A DNA stretch of 64,000 bases, taken from assembly GCA_034440615.1 (NCBI GenBank), contig JAOTOM010002931.1, forward strand, positions 46,001 to 110,000, given 5' to 3'. The notes below the pieces were generated by a model. It saw nothing but the letters and a program-made list of their open reading frames with translations, ran no database searches and was not told where the DNA came from. The translations under genes were made by a program, and so were the position numbers. This DNA is from Ashinkailepas kermadecensis (lineage: Eukaryota; Arthropoda; Thecostraca; Neolepadidae). Position 1 is the stretch's first letter. Each line of letters starts with the position of its first letter. This document shows, piece by piece, positions 1-11,067 of this stretch.

Positions 1-1
1 G

Positions 2-706
2 CGCCGCCTGCCGGCCGCCACGCCCGACGTGCTGGCGCGCTACGGCGACGTGTGCGCCATCTGTTACTGCCCGATGAGCGAGGCGCGCCACCTGCCGTGC
101 CGTCACCTGTTCCATGCCGCCTGCCTGCGCAAGTGGCTGTACGTGCAAAGTAAGTGTCCGATGTGCCAGAAGGAGATCGTGACGCCACCGGAGCAGACGC
201 CCACCTCGGGCTCCGGGGATGGGGCGCCGGACCAACTGGACGGCAGCCGGGTGGGCCCGGCGCCCAGTGTGGGATCGGAGAGGCTGGCTGGTGCTGGAGG
301 GTTGAGCGAGGGAGCGACGGGGCCGGTGGAGGGTGGTCTTGTGGACCGGGAGAAAATGGGATCCTTTGAGCAGATGAGAAATTCCGAGGCGGGCGAGTCG
401 AACAGCGATAGCAAGGACGGGGACAATGTCGGCACCGGAACTGAAACTGGAACACCAGCTCACAATGCTCTTGGCGGTCAAGCTGGCTGTTCAGGTGAAG
501 ATGTTGCTGCTGTTGCTTGTTTGGAGGAGAGCGGTGGTGGCGATGAGCCTGATTCAGACGGTGTTGCCGGGGTGGAGGGCGTGTTGAGCGGTGCTGGTGA
601 GGGCGCCCGGACGGTTGTTGAAGATGCCGATGTTGGGAGCGCTGCTGGCAAGAGTTCCCCGAGCGTCGCTGGCGCGCGACATGACCAGATGGAGGGGGAC
701 GGATAG
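2..706 (+). CDS. RNF139: C-terminal exon of a TRC8/RNF139-type RING-H2 E3 ubiquitin ligase (5' partial)
   Basis: The frame is open from base 2 and ends at TAG 704-706. It carries a complete C3H2C3 RING: with residue 1 at base 29, the zinc ligands are C9, C12, C24, H26, H29, C32, C43 and C46, with the family-typical stretches CAICYCPM and LRKWLYVQ. In the TRC8/RNF139/RNF145 family the RING follows a multi-span ER-membrane domain and recruits an E2 to ubiquitinate ER clients, linked to sterol control and ER-associated degradation. The membrane part would lie upstream of this window. After the RING, about 175 residues are Gly/Ser/Asp/Glu-rich and low complexity, as expected of the poorly conserved acidic tail of these ligases. 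The apparent start at 29 is GTG and is only the window edge of an internal region. LRKWLY and CPMC favour RNF139 over RNF145, but paralogue choice is uncertain. Confidence 0.8.
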   Translation, partial: RRLPAATPDVLARYGDVCAICYCPMSEARHLPCRHLFHAACLRKWLYVQSKCPMCQKEIVTPPEQTPTSGSGDGAPDQLDGSRVGPAPSVGSERLAGAGGLSEGATGPVEGGLVDREKMGSFEQMRNSEAGESNSDSKDGDNVGTGTETGTPAHNALGGQAGCSGEDVAAVACLEESGGGDEPDSDGVAGVEGVLSGAGEGARTVVEDADVGSAAGKSSPSVAGARHDQMEGDG

Positions 707-2340
707 GGCCGGCCGTGCCCACAGCCGGTGGCCATGTGCGACCAGCCGCTGGCGGTGGGGAAGGCATGTGAACGGCCATGTGGCTGACAAGCGGTGACAA
801 AACATACTTATGGTGACAGCATTAGATACCGGCAGTGACTGCTGCACACGATGGCTTATTTGTAAAGCGGAATCTGCGTTTGTTATAAGCGTACATTTTA
901 CTGGAGATGCTGCTATTTGGATGTCCGTTATCCAGACGTAGAGGTAGCAAATGAAGTCGATAACGTTGTGCTCGAGACATCTGATCTCCGGAGTATACTT
1001 AACTACACAATGCTTGGGTTGGCATTTATTTGCTGCGAGCGTTCCTTTATGTGGGCAGTTATAGACATTCAGGGAAGCGTGCTCCATTATGTGGGCAGTT
1101 GTAGTCATTGAGTGAAGCATGTTCCTCGATGTGGGCAGTTGTAGTCATTGAGTGAAGCATGTCTCCTTTACGTGGGCAGCTGTAGTCAGCGAGGGAAACA
1201 TGCCCCGTCATGTTATCCCCAAATTTAGTATTGCATGTTGCTTTGTGGAATTGATAAGCGAAACGTTAATGACCACTCAGTGTTTGAGGGTATATTCTCA
1301 TGTGTGTAGTGTTAGGTATGCAACAGTGCACGTGTAAAATAAGCACATCAGGAGACATTGCATTGCCCTCTCTTCGCGAGTGAATGACGATGATGTGTTG
1401 ACATGGTGAGTGCCATGCTTCATGGCTGACAGTTGGGTGCCATGTGGGTCTCCTAATCGATGTACGTCATCCACTTTTCCTAATCCATGTCTCCTAATCG
1501 ACAGATGCTACCCGGTTCTCGTGATTTCCACCCGCTCATCGTGGGCTGCGCGCCGTGTTGCCAACGGCTGACCCAGTGTTGTTGGGCCCTGCTCCTGCGG
1601 ATGGTGGACGATGTTGTCTCCAGTTGGTTGGAGTTTCTTGCCAGGTGCCGATGAGCTGCGGCTGACCGGTTCCGGCGTATTTTGTGGTCCTGGTGTAGTT
1701 TACGGTGCGGGTGTACAGTCACCCACACCGTACACTGTTTCATCGCGAACTGAAACGCCAACTGTCTGCTCGCGTATCGTTCTGACCTGTGAGCGCTTTC
1801 GCACGTTGAATCTCCTTCATCTGCAGACGTTCAGTTATATTTTGCGGTAGGGGTGATTATTTTCGACGAATGTCATCAACTTGGCATGTTTGGTCGAGTA
1901 GAAATGCATACCCATTACCCTATATGTGGTCATTCACCTGAAATACTAGCATGTCAACTGGTTCTCAATTGCTTTCAACGCTTGGTGATAATGTGTATAT
2001 ACCTAGTCAAATGCGGTTTTGTTCAGTCTGTGATTGTTTTCTGGGCCGAATACATCATCTGGCAAGCATAATGATTGATTTACCGCCGGAAGCTACTGTT
2101 TGACTCACGATTGCTTTTTCTTGGAATGCAATATACTTTTTACATACGAGCTCCTGAGAACAGCGCAATTAACTGGCTTCTGTTGTGTGTTCTGTTGGGA
2201 TTGTATAGTAATTGATAATGAACCTACAGTTCACATTCCACTACACGTCAAATTTACACAGCGACGTATCAATAAAGAAGAAAGATATTGTTTATTCTCA
2301 GGTGATTGCTATCCGTTATACTGCTAGAATTCAACAATTG
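707..2340 (+). other. probable 3' untranslated region of the RING ligase gene
   Basis: No convincing coding frame follows the stop at 706. Base composition falls quickly from GC-rich to AT-rich. The first clear AATAAA on this strand is at 2271-2276, which would give a roughly 1.6-kb 3' UTR. The extent is inferred and no transcript evidence is available. It contains the 40-bp tandem repeat listed separately. Confidence 0.35.
1041..1213. repeat. 40-bp tandem repeat, about 4.3 copies
   Basis: The motif GTGGGCAGTT recurs at 1051, 1091 and 1131, and as GTGGGCAGCT at 1172. Units start at 1041, 1081, 1121 and 1161, with a partial unit after 1201. The two middle units are nearly identical and the outer ones are more diverged. 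The array lies about 340 bases after the stop of the RING gene, so it is probably transcribed. Confidence 0.9.
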
Positions 2341-3400
2341 ATATATTCCTGACCACTAGCTAACCATACAATGCGTGACGAGCGGAACTGCGGCTCGCCG
2401 CCGCGCGTTCAGTTGGTAGAGCACTGATCTTTGGGCTTGCGACGAGCCCGCCCTAACAAAGTGGGTCAGCTTCTGTGCTTCTCCCGCGGTCGATAGACTC
2501 GTCCAAAAAAGTCTGCTGGTGCGCGGCCAGGAATCGAAACATTCAGAAACAAAAAGGGGCCGTGAAGAGCTCCATCCAAAAGGTCACGTATAGGACAGGC
2601 TGTTTTGGAGTAATTTGCATGACTCCAACTGATGTTCACAGTTCAGATTTGATGGGGACTATACCACACCTAGAAATTTCCAGCATAGTTGATGTAGTTT
2701 GTAAACATGAGTTATATAGGCATTTCTTGGAAATATGCCTAGCGCATGCCTTACCGTCATGTTTCACTCACAATTTCCTCAGACACGTTTGGCTCTACGT
2801 GAATAACTAGCAATATGTGCAATCGATTTGTAAACGTCGCATTAGGTCCATTTTGTGTAGGTCATCTAAGAATGGCATCGAAATGATTCTCGGTTTTGGA
2901 ATATTTACAAATAACCGGGAAGGGTGGCGAATGACCCCTCCCTCTCCCTATTCCACCGCACATGTTAACCCGCGAATTACCCTTCACTCTCTCCAGAAAT
3001 GCGAGTTAGGTTTCCCACGATTACAATGGAAGTTGGGACCACTAAAGCTAGAGATGTGGAACTTGGCATAGCCTAGGACGGGCTACTCAGAGATGTACTA
3101 ATAGTTAGAAGCCCAGGTGAGCATATATTAGGTTATACGGTGTCACACAAACGTGTGCCTAGTCGATCCCGGGATTAAAAAAAAATAAAATCCCATAATA
3201 GGATCGTGGGTGTTCATATTCAGTTAAGTTGCGCTGCAGTAATGCCACACATGATTGATTCAAGGTACCTGGGTTATCATGGGTCATGTCAATAGACCAT
3301 GGCCTTACTGGGAAGCTAATATGATGAAAACCATTACTCACATAGCTATGGAAATAGGCAATGTTTTGGAGGTCACAAATTCACGGTTAGATCTGACCGT
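2341..3400. other. intergenic, mostly featureless
   Basis: No coding frame is supported. At about 2404-2425 a stretch resembling a Pol III A box (TTCAGTTGGTAGAGCA) is present without a matching GGTTCGAATCC B box nearby, so at most a decayed tRNA-derived SINE is hinted at. The rest is unremarkable AT-rich sequence with an A-rich run near 3177. Confidence 0.4.
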
Positions 3401-3414
3401 GACAAATTTCAGTT

Positions 3415-3985
3415 GCAATGGCGTGCTCTACATGTCACGTGGATCGAGACCTCGTGGTCAGAACGCACCAAACTGAGCTTCCGAGTGAGTGCTCTAAGCG
3501 GGTTTTGTGATTCTGCAGCTTTTCTTGATCCGAACGACGTGGTCAAGCAGCTGGGTGTCGTCAGCGTACGAGATAAGGTGATGTTCGGGAAAGTAACGGA
3601 AGGTCGTTGGTGAAGAGACTGAAGAGCAAGCATGCTATGGAATCCTGGGGGACACCATGGATGACGGTACGGGTCTTCGAGCCCCTCTCGCCATCTGCCC
3701 CTGGACACCTAGGTAACTGCGAATCCAGGTGGGGTCGAGTCAGTACCAACCGAGCTAATGAGGACACCGTGGTCGATGCTGTCAAAGGCTTTACTGAAAC
3801 CTGCTGATACGATGATTGAAAGTTCGCCTCTGTCGGTGTTGAAGCTGATTCGTTAGAGGTATCGTAGGACACAATGTTGAGCACGGCATCCTCCGTGCAG
3901 TGGCCAGGTCTGTTGGCAGAGGATTGGTGAGGAGACAGAATGTTGTTTGGTGAGAGGTACCTGGCGAGTTCGCTGCACAAAATGT
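3415..3985 (-). pseudogene. CR1-like non-LTR retrotransposon reverse transcriptase fragment
   Basis: On the minus strand, three reverse transcriptase landmarks occur in the correct order but in different frames. These are SKAFDSIDHGVL (around 3770-3810, the first catalytic Asp block), GVPQDS followed by LLFSLFTNDLP (around 3590-3661, family consensus GVPQGS..GPLLF..Y.ND), and ISYADDTQLLDH (around 3545-3575), which holds the catalytic YADD box. At least two frame changes separate them, so the copy is dead. The endonuclease and ORF1 parts are absent and only about 0.55 kb of the RT core remains. The order and motifs fit a CR1/Jockey-like LINE. The exact clade is not determined. Confidence 0.75.
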
Positions 3986-4082
3986 GTCGATTCTTTAGAA
4001 GTGTGACAGAAACGAGATGGCCCGAAAGCTTGATGGACTATCTCGATCACCCAATCACAAGTGCCGCACCGAACGGACACAG

Positions 4083-4437
4083 CCGCACCAAGCGGGCACT
4101 GCCGCACCAAGCGGGCACTGCCGCACCAAGCGGGCACTGCCGCACCAAGCGGGCACTGCCGCACCAAGCGGGCACTGCCGCACCAAGCGGGCACTGCCGC
4201 ACCAAGCGGGCACTGCCGCACCAAGCGGGCACTGCCGCACCAAGCGAGCACTGCCGCACCAAGCGGGCGCTGCCGCACCAAGCGGGCACTGCCGCACCAA
4301 GCGAGCACTGCCGCACCAAGCGAGCACTGCCGCACCGGCTAAGCACAGTGCCACACCGAGCGGGTACAGCGCCGCACTGGGTGGGCACTGCCGCACCAAG
4401 CAGGCACCACGGCTTCACCAAGCAGGCACTACCGCGA
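4083..4437. repeat. 19-bp minisatellite
   Basis: The unit CGCACCAAGCGGGCACTGC repeats with a 19-bp period about 13 times to about 4336, with G-to-A variants (AAGCGAGCAC) clustered in the distal copies. Decayed copies follow to about 4437. Because 19 is not a multiple of 3 and the unit has no stop in any frame, long open frames with a 19-residue period appear on both strands. They are not genes. Confidence 0.95.
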
Positions 4438-4919
4438 AGCGGGGCGGCCGGGCATGGCGAACGTGGCCTGTCGGGTGTATTCACCAAGGTTGTGCCGTGA
4501 CATGATTTCATCTTTTCATCAACTGCATCCTGTGTTGGAAATATACAAGTGAATATGATCCGAAAAGGAGACAAGTTAGCCCAGGGATTGAGCGCTAGTC
4601 TTTCAACCGGAAGGCTGTGTGTCTTCCTGTCACTTCTCGCTGCCGCTACACATGCGGGTGAGCAATTGCCCGTAAAACCTAGAATGAGTTTGTGCGTCGT
4701 GAAAGCTCCAATAAAAGAACGGCACGAAATAGTAACGATTGTTTTTAATAGCTACGTGTCGTTTTCTATATCGATGTTATGTGGCGCGCACATCAAAAGT
4801 TCGATTATGTATACTTTCAGTTGTAAAGATGATGCAGGACGAACGTGCAAATTACCTGGATTATAGCGAGCTCATTTAAGCCATTTATATTAGAATACAT
4901 TTCAGCTTAAGATGTGATG
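4438..4919. other. intergenic, nothing recognised
   Basis: There is a GC-rich start followed by AT-rich sequence. A 105-codon open frame from 4549 shows no domain or exon signal that I recognise. Confidence 0.4.
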
Positions 4920-5187
4920 CTGGAGGGCATAGGTGGGGAGCTCTCGAGATTCCGGGGGGGGGGGGGGGGGGCAGGAGCAAGAATTCCCCTCCCACAGGCA
5001 ACAAATCCTACTTGGAATGAAAAAGACATCGGTTCGGGTTTTGTCTCAGCCCCACCTCTTGATTACGTTGCATTTAGGTTGGTTCTTCTTGTGGAGTAAC
5101 ATATTCCAGGGAGGGTTCAATGAGGGTCCAACGAACTCAGGGAGGGTCCTGACGCTCCTCCCCGGGATCCCCACCTATGCTGGAGGG
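4920..5187. mobile_element. 252-bp hAT-like MITE with 8-bp target duplication
   Basis: The direct repeat CTGGAGGG at 4920-4927 and 5180-5187 brackets an element at 4928-5179. Its ends are a perfect 12-bp terminal inverted repeat, CATAGGTGGGGA and TCCCCACCTATG. A duplication of exactly 8 bp immediately outside inverted repeats is the signature of hAT transposition. The element has no coding capacity and carries an uninterrupted run of about 18 G near 4955. Confidence 0.8.
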
Positions 5188-6190
5188 CTACGCGCTCTGG
5201 TTTAATTTCAGTGTCCAATGATGTCGGAATCACGGGAAAGCTATGGCTCCCGCTCTTCGTCACGATGTGTAATTTGTAAGCAAAAGGTAAATTTAATTCA
5301 GTTTTCTTGAAGTGCGGACGCAGGTTATTGTTTTCAATGCCTCACTGTAATATACGCAAACTGGCCCCACATAGGTGAGAATGTAAACCCGATAAGTTGT
5401 TGGATGTCGGCATTTTTTTTGTAGCCTGCGCCCCAGGCAGGTTTTTGGGATCGCCTTTGCAATCTCCCACCAAAATTAAAATCACGTTGGGAGCCCCCGT
5501 GTCCACCGCAATCCACCCTTACCGCAATTACCGCAATCCACCCTTAGCAAACTTTCGTCGGGCCGTCGCACCATGTTTAAAACATTGCTCAGCAGAGCTT
5601 GTATGAACCATGGCTCCACCACCCAATCTGTGAATTCCAGTTCAACAGAAGAATTTTGACCGAGAGTTTAACGTGCCGTCAGTACACCGACACAATCGCT
5701 CCGATGGCTCATTCCAGACCTCATCGAGCCAGTTGCCAGCTGACCTTCCCAGCCCAGGGGCTAAACGCGAGGGTGTGGAACGACTGGAACACTGTCTTGC
5801 CAGGACAGGGGAGACCAGTACAGGCCAGCAATTCACCAGCCGAGCCTGGCGCCCTTGCGGGGCTAGGGTTCGCGTGCTCGCCTATCACGTCACCAGCGGA
5901 AGCTGACCCCCTTGCACGCGAGGTCAACGTTTGACCTCAGGTCACGATTAATAAAATTCAGAAAATTAAAGTGGCATACTGGGTTACCGTATGCTGACCA
6001 AACGAAGTACTAAACGTAGACTATCTCAAAACTTATTTATGCACAATCGATACAAGAAACCACGTGATCTGACCTCTATCGGTGACACATTTCATCAGGT
6101 GGCATTGCGTCCAATTCAGCAACGCATTCAGAAACGCGTTCATATATATCTTCCGATTCGTCTGAAAATTTGACACAGCCTTCGCAGTCG
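5188..6190. other. intergenic; short duplication near 5506-5548
   Basis: CCGCAATCCACCCTTA occurs twice within about 45 bases around 5506-5548. No gene is supported. Open frames around 5600-5930 on both strands show no recognisable product. Confidence 0.4.
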
Positions 6191-6194
6191 TACA

Positions 6195-6292
6195 TGCATC
6201 ACGCCGTATGCATCACGATGTAACACACCGTATGCATCCGTATGCATCAGCCGTATGCATCATCGCCCGTACATGCATCACGAAAATATTTT
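6195..6292. repeat. cluster of degenerate GTATGCATCA-type repeats
   Basis: The core CGTATGCATCA or TGCATCACG occurs about six times with variable spacing in under 100 bases. TGCATGCA-like palindromic cores are included. Confidence 0.6.
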
Positions 6293-6688
6293 TGTTACAA
6301 CGAACCCTTTCACGTACAGAGGCGAATGATTACATGGCGTCAACGAGGTCAAATCTGGGGTACCGCATAACTTACCGGATAATTTACTTATTGGAATGAT
6401 TCAAACGCTTGTGCGACCGCCATTAAGGTGGCACGCGGCACACCAAATAACCTGGTCACTCAAGGTCATCCTCTGACCTCAGGTCAACGAATACTTTAAC
6501 ATTACGCCCTATGAGAAAATTACGGGGTACTGAATAACACCTTCCAAAATGCATTTATCCATTATGAACCCTTATGTAGCATTTGAGACTTGTAAGGGAC
6601 AAGGTTTCAAGGTGAAACTTCAATGTGAAAGGTTAGCTTGATTTATTAGATATTGAGATATTTAGATATTTTATTAGATCTATCGATA

Positions 6689-6735
6689 TTGAAGCGATAG
6701 CGACCGAACACGAGGTTCGGTCGCTACCGCTTCAA
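6689..6735. other. stem-loop, 21-bp stem with a 5-base loop
   Basis: The arms 6689-6709 and 6715-6735 are reverse complements apart from one position, with loop ACGAG. The stem core is CGACCGAAC/GTTCGGTCG. It lies exactly at the left border of the ~270-bp satellite, and the right arm forms the start of the first monomer. Confidence 0.8.
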
Positions 6736-7905
6736 CTTCCATCAAATGGGTGTCATTCGACGTGGCTTGTTCTGCGGTATCCGAAAGTTGAGCAATCGAA
6801 TTATTTTTCAAGACGAGAGGCCAAGCTGTTCCTTCGGTCGCCTCGAATTTTTTTCTTGTTTTCACTCAAACCTACCAAGATCTGGTAATAAGCGACAGCC
6901 CGTTGTGAACACTCGAGTAACAATTCAAAAACGGGACATATCAAAGTTAAAGGTTTGATTGAGTTATTCGATAGCCTTGCGTTTCGTCGCTATGGCTTCA
7001 ATTTGTGGAAAATGGATGTGATTCGACGTCGCTTGTTGTGCGGTATCGTCAAGTTGATACTGGAAATAGTCTGGACGGTCAAAAGACAAGCTGATTTCTT
7101 CGGTCGCTTCGCATTTTTTCGTATTCGCCTAAGCCTACACAGATCCACTATCAAGCGATAGCCCACGTTGAACCCTCGAGTAAAATTTTTAAACCGGGAT
7201 ACGTCCAGGTCAAAATTCAAGGTCAAAGGCTGGCTTGATTTTATTCGAAGTCCTCGCGATTCGTCGCTATGGGTTCAATTTTCACCAAGCGGGTGTCATT
7301 CGACGTGGCTTGTTCAACCGTACTCTAAAGCTAGAAAATCAAAATAATTTCAAACGTCGAAGGTGAAGCCTTTTCCTTCGGTTGCCTCGCATTGTTTTCT
7401 TCGCACGAACCTGCACATATCTGGTATCAAGCAATAGCTTGTGGTGAACCTCCAGTCGCATTTCAACCGGGAGAATGTGAATGTGAAACCACAAGCTCAA
7501 GGTCTGGTGGTTTAAATTGTTCGATATCCTCGTGCCTCGTCGCTATGGCGTACATTTTCATGAGGTCGATGTCACCCGACGTGCCGTGAGGTACTCTAAG
7601 GCAAACTGTTCAGAAATAAAATTAATTTTTAAGGTCAAACGTGGAACTTATTTCTTCTCGTTTCTTCGTTTTCTCCCAAAGCTACCCATTCTTGGTTTCC
7701 AGAGATAGCCCGTGGACAACCCTCGAGTAACATTTCAAACCGGGGCCTGTCATATCAAATCTCAAAGTCAAAGGTTAGTTTGAATTTCTCGAAGTCCTCG
7801 CGTTTCATTGGTATGGCTTCAATTTGCATTATGTGGGGTCATTCGACGTGGCTTGCCGTACGGTATCAGAAAGTTGAGATATCGGAATAATTTCGAAGGT
7901 GTCGA
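6713..7905. repeat. ~270-bp satellite, about 4.4 monomers
   Basis: The landmark CGTCGCTATGGCTTCAA, or its variants, recurs at about 6724, 6991, 7268, 7544 and 7812, giving periods of 267, 277, 276 and 268. Each monomer also contains, in the same order, CATTCGACGTGGCTTGT, GCGGTATC, TTCGGTCGC, a CGATAGCCC-like block, CCTCGAGTAA and AAGGTCAAAGG. The last monomer is cut short near 7905. Monomers are strongly diverged, suggesting an old array. No coding potential is seen. Confidence 0.85.
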
Positions 7906-8263
7906 AGGTCCGGTGTGCGCACAATGACTGAGTGTAATAGGAATAGGAGGAGCAAATCTCTTTTTACGACCGTTGTTATAACAGGCACTCTATCCTATAT
8001 GACTAGGAGCTCCCCCAAGGAGTCAGTCATAACCTGCTCGGACGGCGCTCTCATTGCTGGTTTTTAATTTACACTGCCACATTGCTGTTCCGGACATATA
8101 AAATATAGAATCGTTATTTTCAAGTTGTCCGCTTTCCTCTTAATGGTTCAACGGAAGTTGTCAAACTTGCAAGAGAAGCCACACGTGAATGCGCACGATC
8201 TTATAACCAGCCGGAGTTCATAACCGCGAGAGAGCAATGTTGTAATCAAGGGAGGATCGAGAA
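7906..8263. other. intergenic, nothing recognised
   Basis: This is AT-rich sequence with no supported feature. Confidence 0.4.
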
Positions 8264-8570
8264 ATTGTCATGGTGTCACTTGTCTGGAGGGGCGCCAGTT
8301 CTTTTTTAGGGGCGCCATTTGCGCATGTATCTGGAGGGACGCCTCTGGTTGAAAAATTCGAGGCGGGGCTGCACTCAGGCATTTCCGAAGGGGCGTCTTT
8401 CCTAACAAGGGGCGCCTTTTCTCTCAGAGGGGTGCCTTTCGCTGAAAGATTCGAGGGCTTACACTCGAACCTTCTCAGAGAGGCGCCTTTTCCGGCTGGA
8501 GGGACGCCACCTGCCATGTGTGGAGGGGCACATGCCCACAGTGCCCCCGTTTATCCGCCCTGGTTGTCAT
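8264..8570. mobile_element. hAT-like element (gamma type) made of degenerate GGGGCGCC units
   Basis: The right end reads ATCCGCCCTG, the complement of CAGGGCGGAT, a typical hAT-like terminus, and is followed by GTTGTCAT. ATTGTCAT lies at 8264-8271 on the left, a 7 of 8 match, giving a body of 8272-8562. The left terminus is degenerate. The body is a run of 18-29-base degenerate units built on GGAGGGGCGCCTTTT. The same unit type makes up the element at 51391-51743. Confidence 0.6.
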
Positions 8571-9039
8571 TGCATCGAAATATATCCCCTTAAAGCAGGA
8601 AAGCACGGGAAAGTTTAGTGTATGTCCATATTTACTACAACAAAACCATCGTCCAATATATTATGTTTGCTGCTACAAGAGGGCAATGTTTAACGTAATT
8701 ACAGCATTGCTCTATAGTGATTGTGAAATCTGGCCGAGCACATACGACATAAAACTAGGGGTAGGCAGGATAACATAAGCATAAGCTAAGCTAGGCAAAG
8801 ATAAGGAGTGAAACTTGCTAATTTTGGCGCAACTTTTTGTCCCAAAAAATCATTTTTGACAGTGGTATACCTGAAAACTAGACCATGAAAATGAAGTGAC
8901 TGAATTGCGAGGATATTTGTTTCGCGGGGGAGGGTTGTGCTTACCCCTCTATCCTGCCCAACATTATCGCATCCCTGGTTTGTCCCCTTCATTTCAAAAT
9001 CGTGGCTAGACCCATGGCCTCCGTGACTCGATCTCTTTC
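8571..9039. other. intergenic, nothing recognised
   Basis: No gene or repeat is supported here. Confidence 0.4.
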
Positions 9040-9395
9040 TCGAGCGAGTGACTCTGCTGTCCGAGTGGCTGATGTCCCAGTGACTCTGCTGTCCCAGTGA
9101 TTCTGATGTCCCAGTGACTCCGCTGTCCGAGTGACTCTGATGTCCCAGTGACTCCGCTGACCGAGTGACTGATATCCCAGTGACTCCGCTGTCTGAGTGA
9201 CTGATGTCCCAGTGACTCCGTTGTCTGAGTGACTCTGATGTCCCAGTGACTCCGCTGTCTGAGTGACTGATGTCCCATTGACTCCACTGTCCGAGTGACT
9301 CTGCTGTCTGAGTGACTCTGTTCCGATTGACTCTGCTGTCTGAGTGACTCTGTTCCGATTGACTCTTCTCAGTCCGAGTGACTTTGCTCCCTCCG
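9040..9395. repeat. 17-bp minisatellite with 34-bp higher-order pairing
   Basis: Units of the type GTCCCAGTGACTCCGCT alternate with GTCCGAGTGACTCTGAT, a 17-bp base period often paired as 34 bp. Several copies have lost three bases. The last copies change to GTTCCGATTGACTCTGC. Open frames on the minus strand here are artefacts of the repeat. Confidence 0.85.
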
Positions 9396-9800
9396 CCTTT
9401 GGAGAGGTTTCCGACCATTCCCTACCCTGGGCTCCGGGTAAAAAGTTCGAATGTCGATTGGTCGTCAGTGAGCCATTTTAATTCTGATATTTCCTGCGGC
9501 CATGCATTTTCCGATACTGCTTGGGGCCTTCGTTACGTTCTTCTTTTTCTGGAGCTGGTGGGGATCTGGACTTTCCACGCCCAGGGGGCTCAGGGTCGAT
9601 CGTCTTTCCTCTCTCCGTTGTCGTCCCCGCAGGCGCACGTGATTCGGGCCCGGCTGTTTAGCTATTTCTTCAAAACATGTCAGGGGAAGGGCTGGCGGCG
9701 AGTAATCTGGTCCGACATTGTTCGGCCCTGTCGGCTTGCATAATATAACATTTCACGGCGAAAGAATGTAAGCCTCCTTACACTAGCTCTCATCTCTGGG
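9396..9800. other. intergenic, nothing recognised
   Basis: A 121-codon open frame on the plus strand (9378-9743) begins inside the minisatellite and has no recognised domain. I do not call it a gene. Confidence 0.35.
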
Positions 9801-11067
9801 GAATTTCAGATCTTAGATGGGCCCTCACTAGTCTTCTTCAGCCCTTAAGTGTCCTGTTCATCCCTCAGAGGCCCTTTCAAACCCAAAGAGCATCCCAGCC
9901 CTCTCTGGCCCTCGTGCGCCCTGTTAGCTGTTAAGGGACCATTCCAGTAAATATTGCTCCTTCCAGCTAGCATGGGAATTCCAGCCATCGGGGGCCCTTT
10001 CTTGTCTTCAGAACCCTTGTCAGCCTTCAGAGTTCAGGTCTCAAGGGCCACTTCCACACAAGCTGTTAGCTGCGTTTTATTTTTTCCTTGATAATATATC
10101 TGCCCCTCAGGGCGGCCGCCTGGAGAACTCGCCAGGGGGCGGGTGTCCCTTCAAAGCAGTGGCGTTTCCAAGGGCTTGGAAATGTTGCTTAATGTTGCTT
10201 TTGTTGCTTTTTATCAGCCCAGACCACTCCATAGACTTCGAGGCCCTTTACGTAGCACTGGGAACCCTCCAATTCGGCCCGGATCGTCTCTGTAGCTCGG
10301 GGGCCTCCTTATCGGCCTGAGGCCTGCTGTCAGCTCTGAGCCCCTCTCATCAGCGTCAGCCAAAGCCGACCCAGTGGCTCTGCACGTCCGGCCCGGGGCC
10401 CCCATCCGTCGGCTTAGGGACCCTCTTTCACGGCTCGGGACCCTCTCTGTGTGCCCGGAGACCTCTTCAAAAGTTTGGACCTCCTATCACGCAATGGGCT
10501 CCCGGTGAGGTTTCGGCCCCCATCTGCCCGGGCCCCTCATGCCGGCTCTGGGACCTTTCTGACGGCCCGATATCAGCTCCGGTAACTAGGGCCACTTCGT
10601 TATCTGAGGGGCCCTCTTTGACCACCCAGAGCCTTTTCCGACAAGCCAGAGGCCCCTTTTCAAACGCTTGGGCCCTGTCCATCAGGTTAGGGGTGCTTTC
10701 TTCGGCTTGGCCTCCACCGTCACCCCAGGGGCCCTTCATATTGGCTCTGGGCTATCTCAGTTAGCCCGTGGACCTTTTCAACTATCCGGGGTTCCCTCCA
10801 GCGATCTAGAATCCCTTCCGTGATCCCACCCAAGGGACCTCAACATCTTCCCGAGGGCACTCTCCGCTGACTCGGGCCTTCTTAAACCGTCCCGAGAGCA
10901 TCTATATCAGCCCGTGGCCCCTTTCGTCGGCCTAGGGGTCCTCCACATCGGCCCAGAGGCCCTTCACGTCACCCCAGGGACGCTTTTCGTCGGCTCAGAG
11001 GGCCCACTCCGATCCTCCAGAGGTGTGGGGGGGGGCGCCCCCTTCGACCCCCTTGGCTACGCCACTG
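9801..11067. mobile_element. degenerate ~20-bp GGGCCC-type tandem array ending in a hAT-like terminus
   Basis: From about 9820 to 11020 the sequence breaks into successive 19-23-base units of the form GGGCCCTTCNNNTCGGCCCA, for example at about 10425-10500 and 10740-11000. The right border reads CTTGGCTACGCCACTG, the complement of CAGTGGCGTAGCCAAG, ending at 11067. A candidate left terminus CAGTGGCGTTTCCAAGGG lies at 10157, inside the array. No matching 8-bp duplication was found, so the left end is uncertain. Confidence 0.6.

Noticed and set aside
3853..4574. Five overlapping frames rich in Ala, Pro, His and Cys
   Set aside because: Products of the 19-bp minisatellite, with 19-residue periodicity on both strands.
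9801..11067. CpG-island promoter
   Set aside because: The GC richness comes from degenerate GGGCCC tandem units, and no gene starts nearby.
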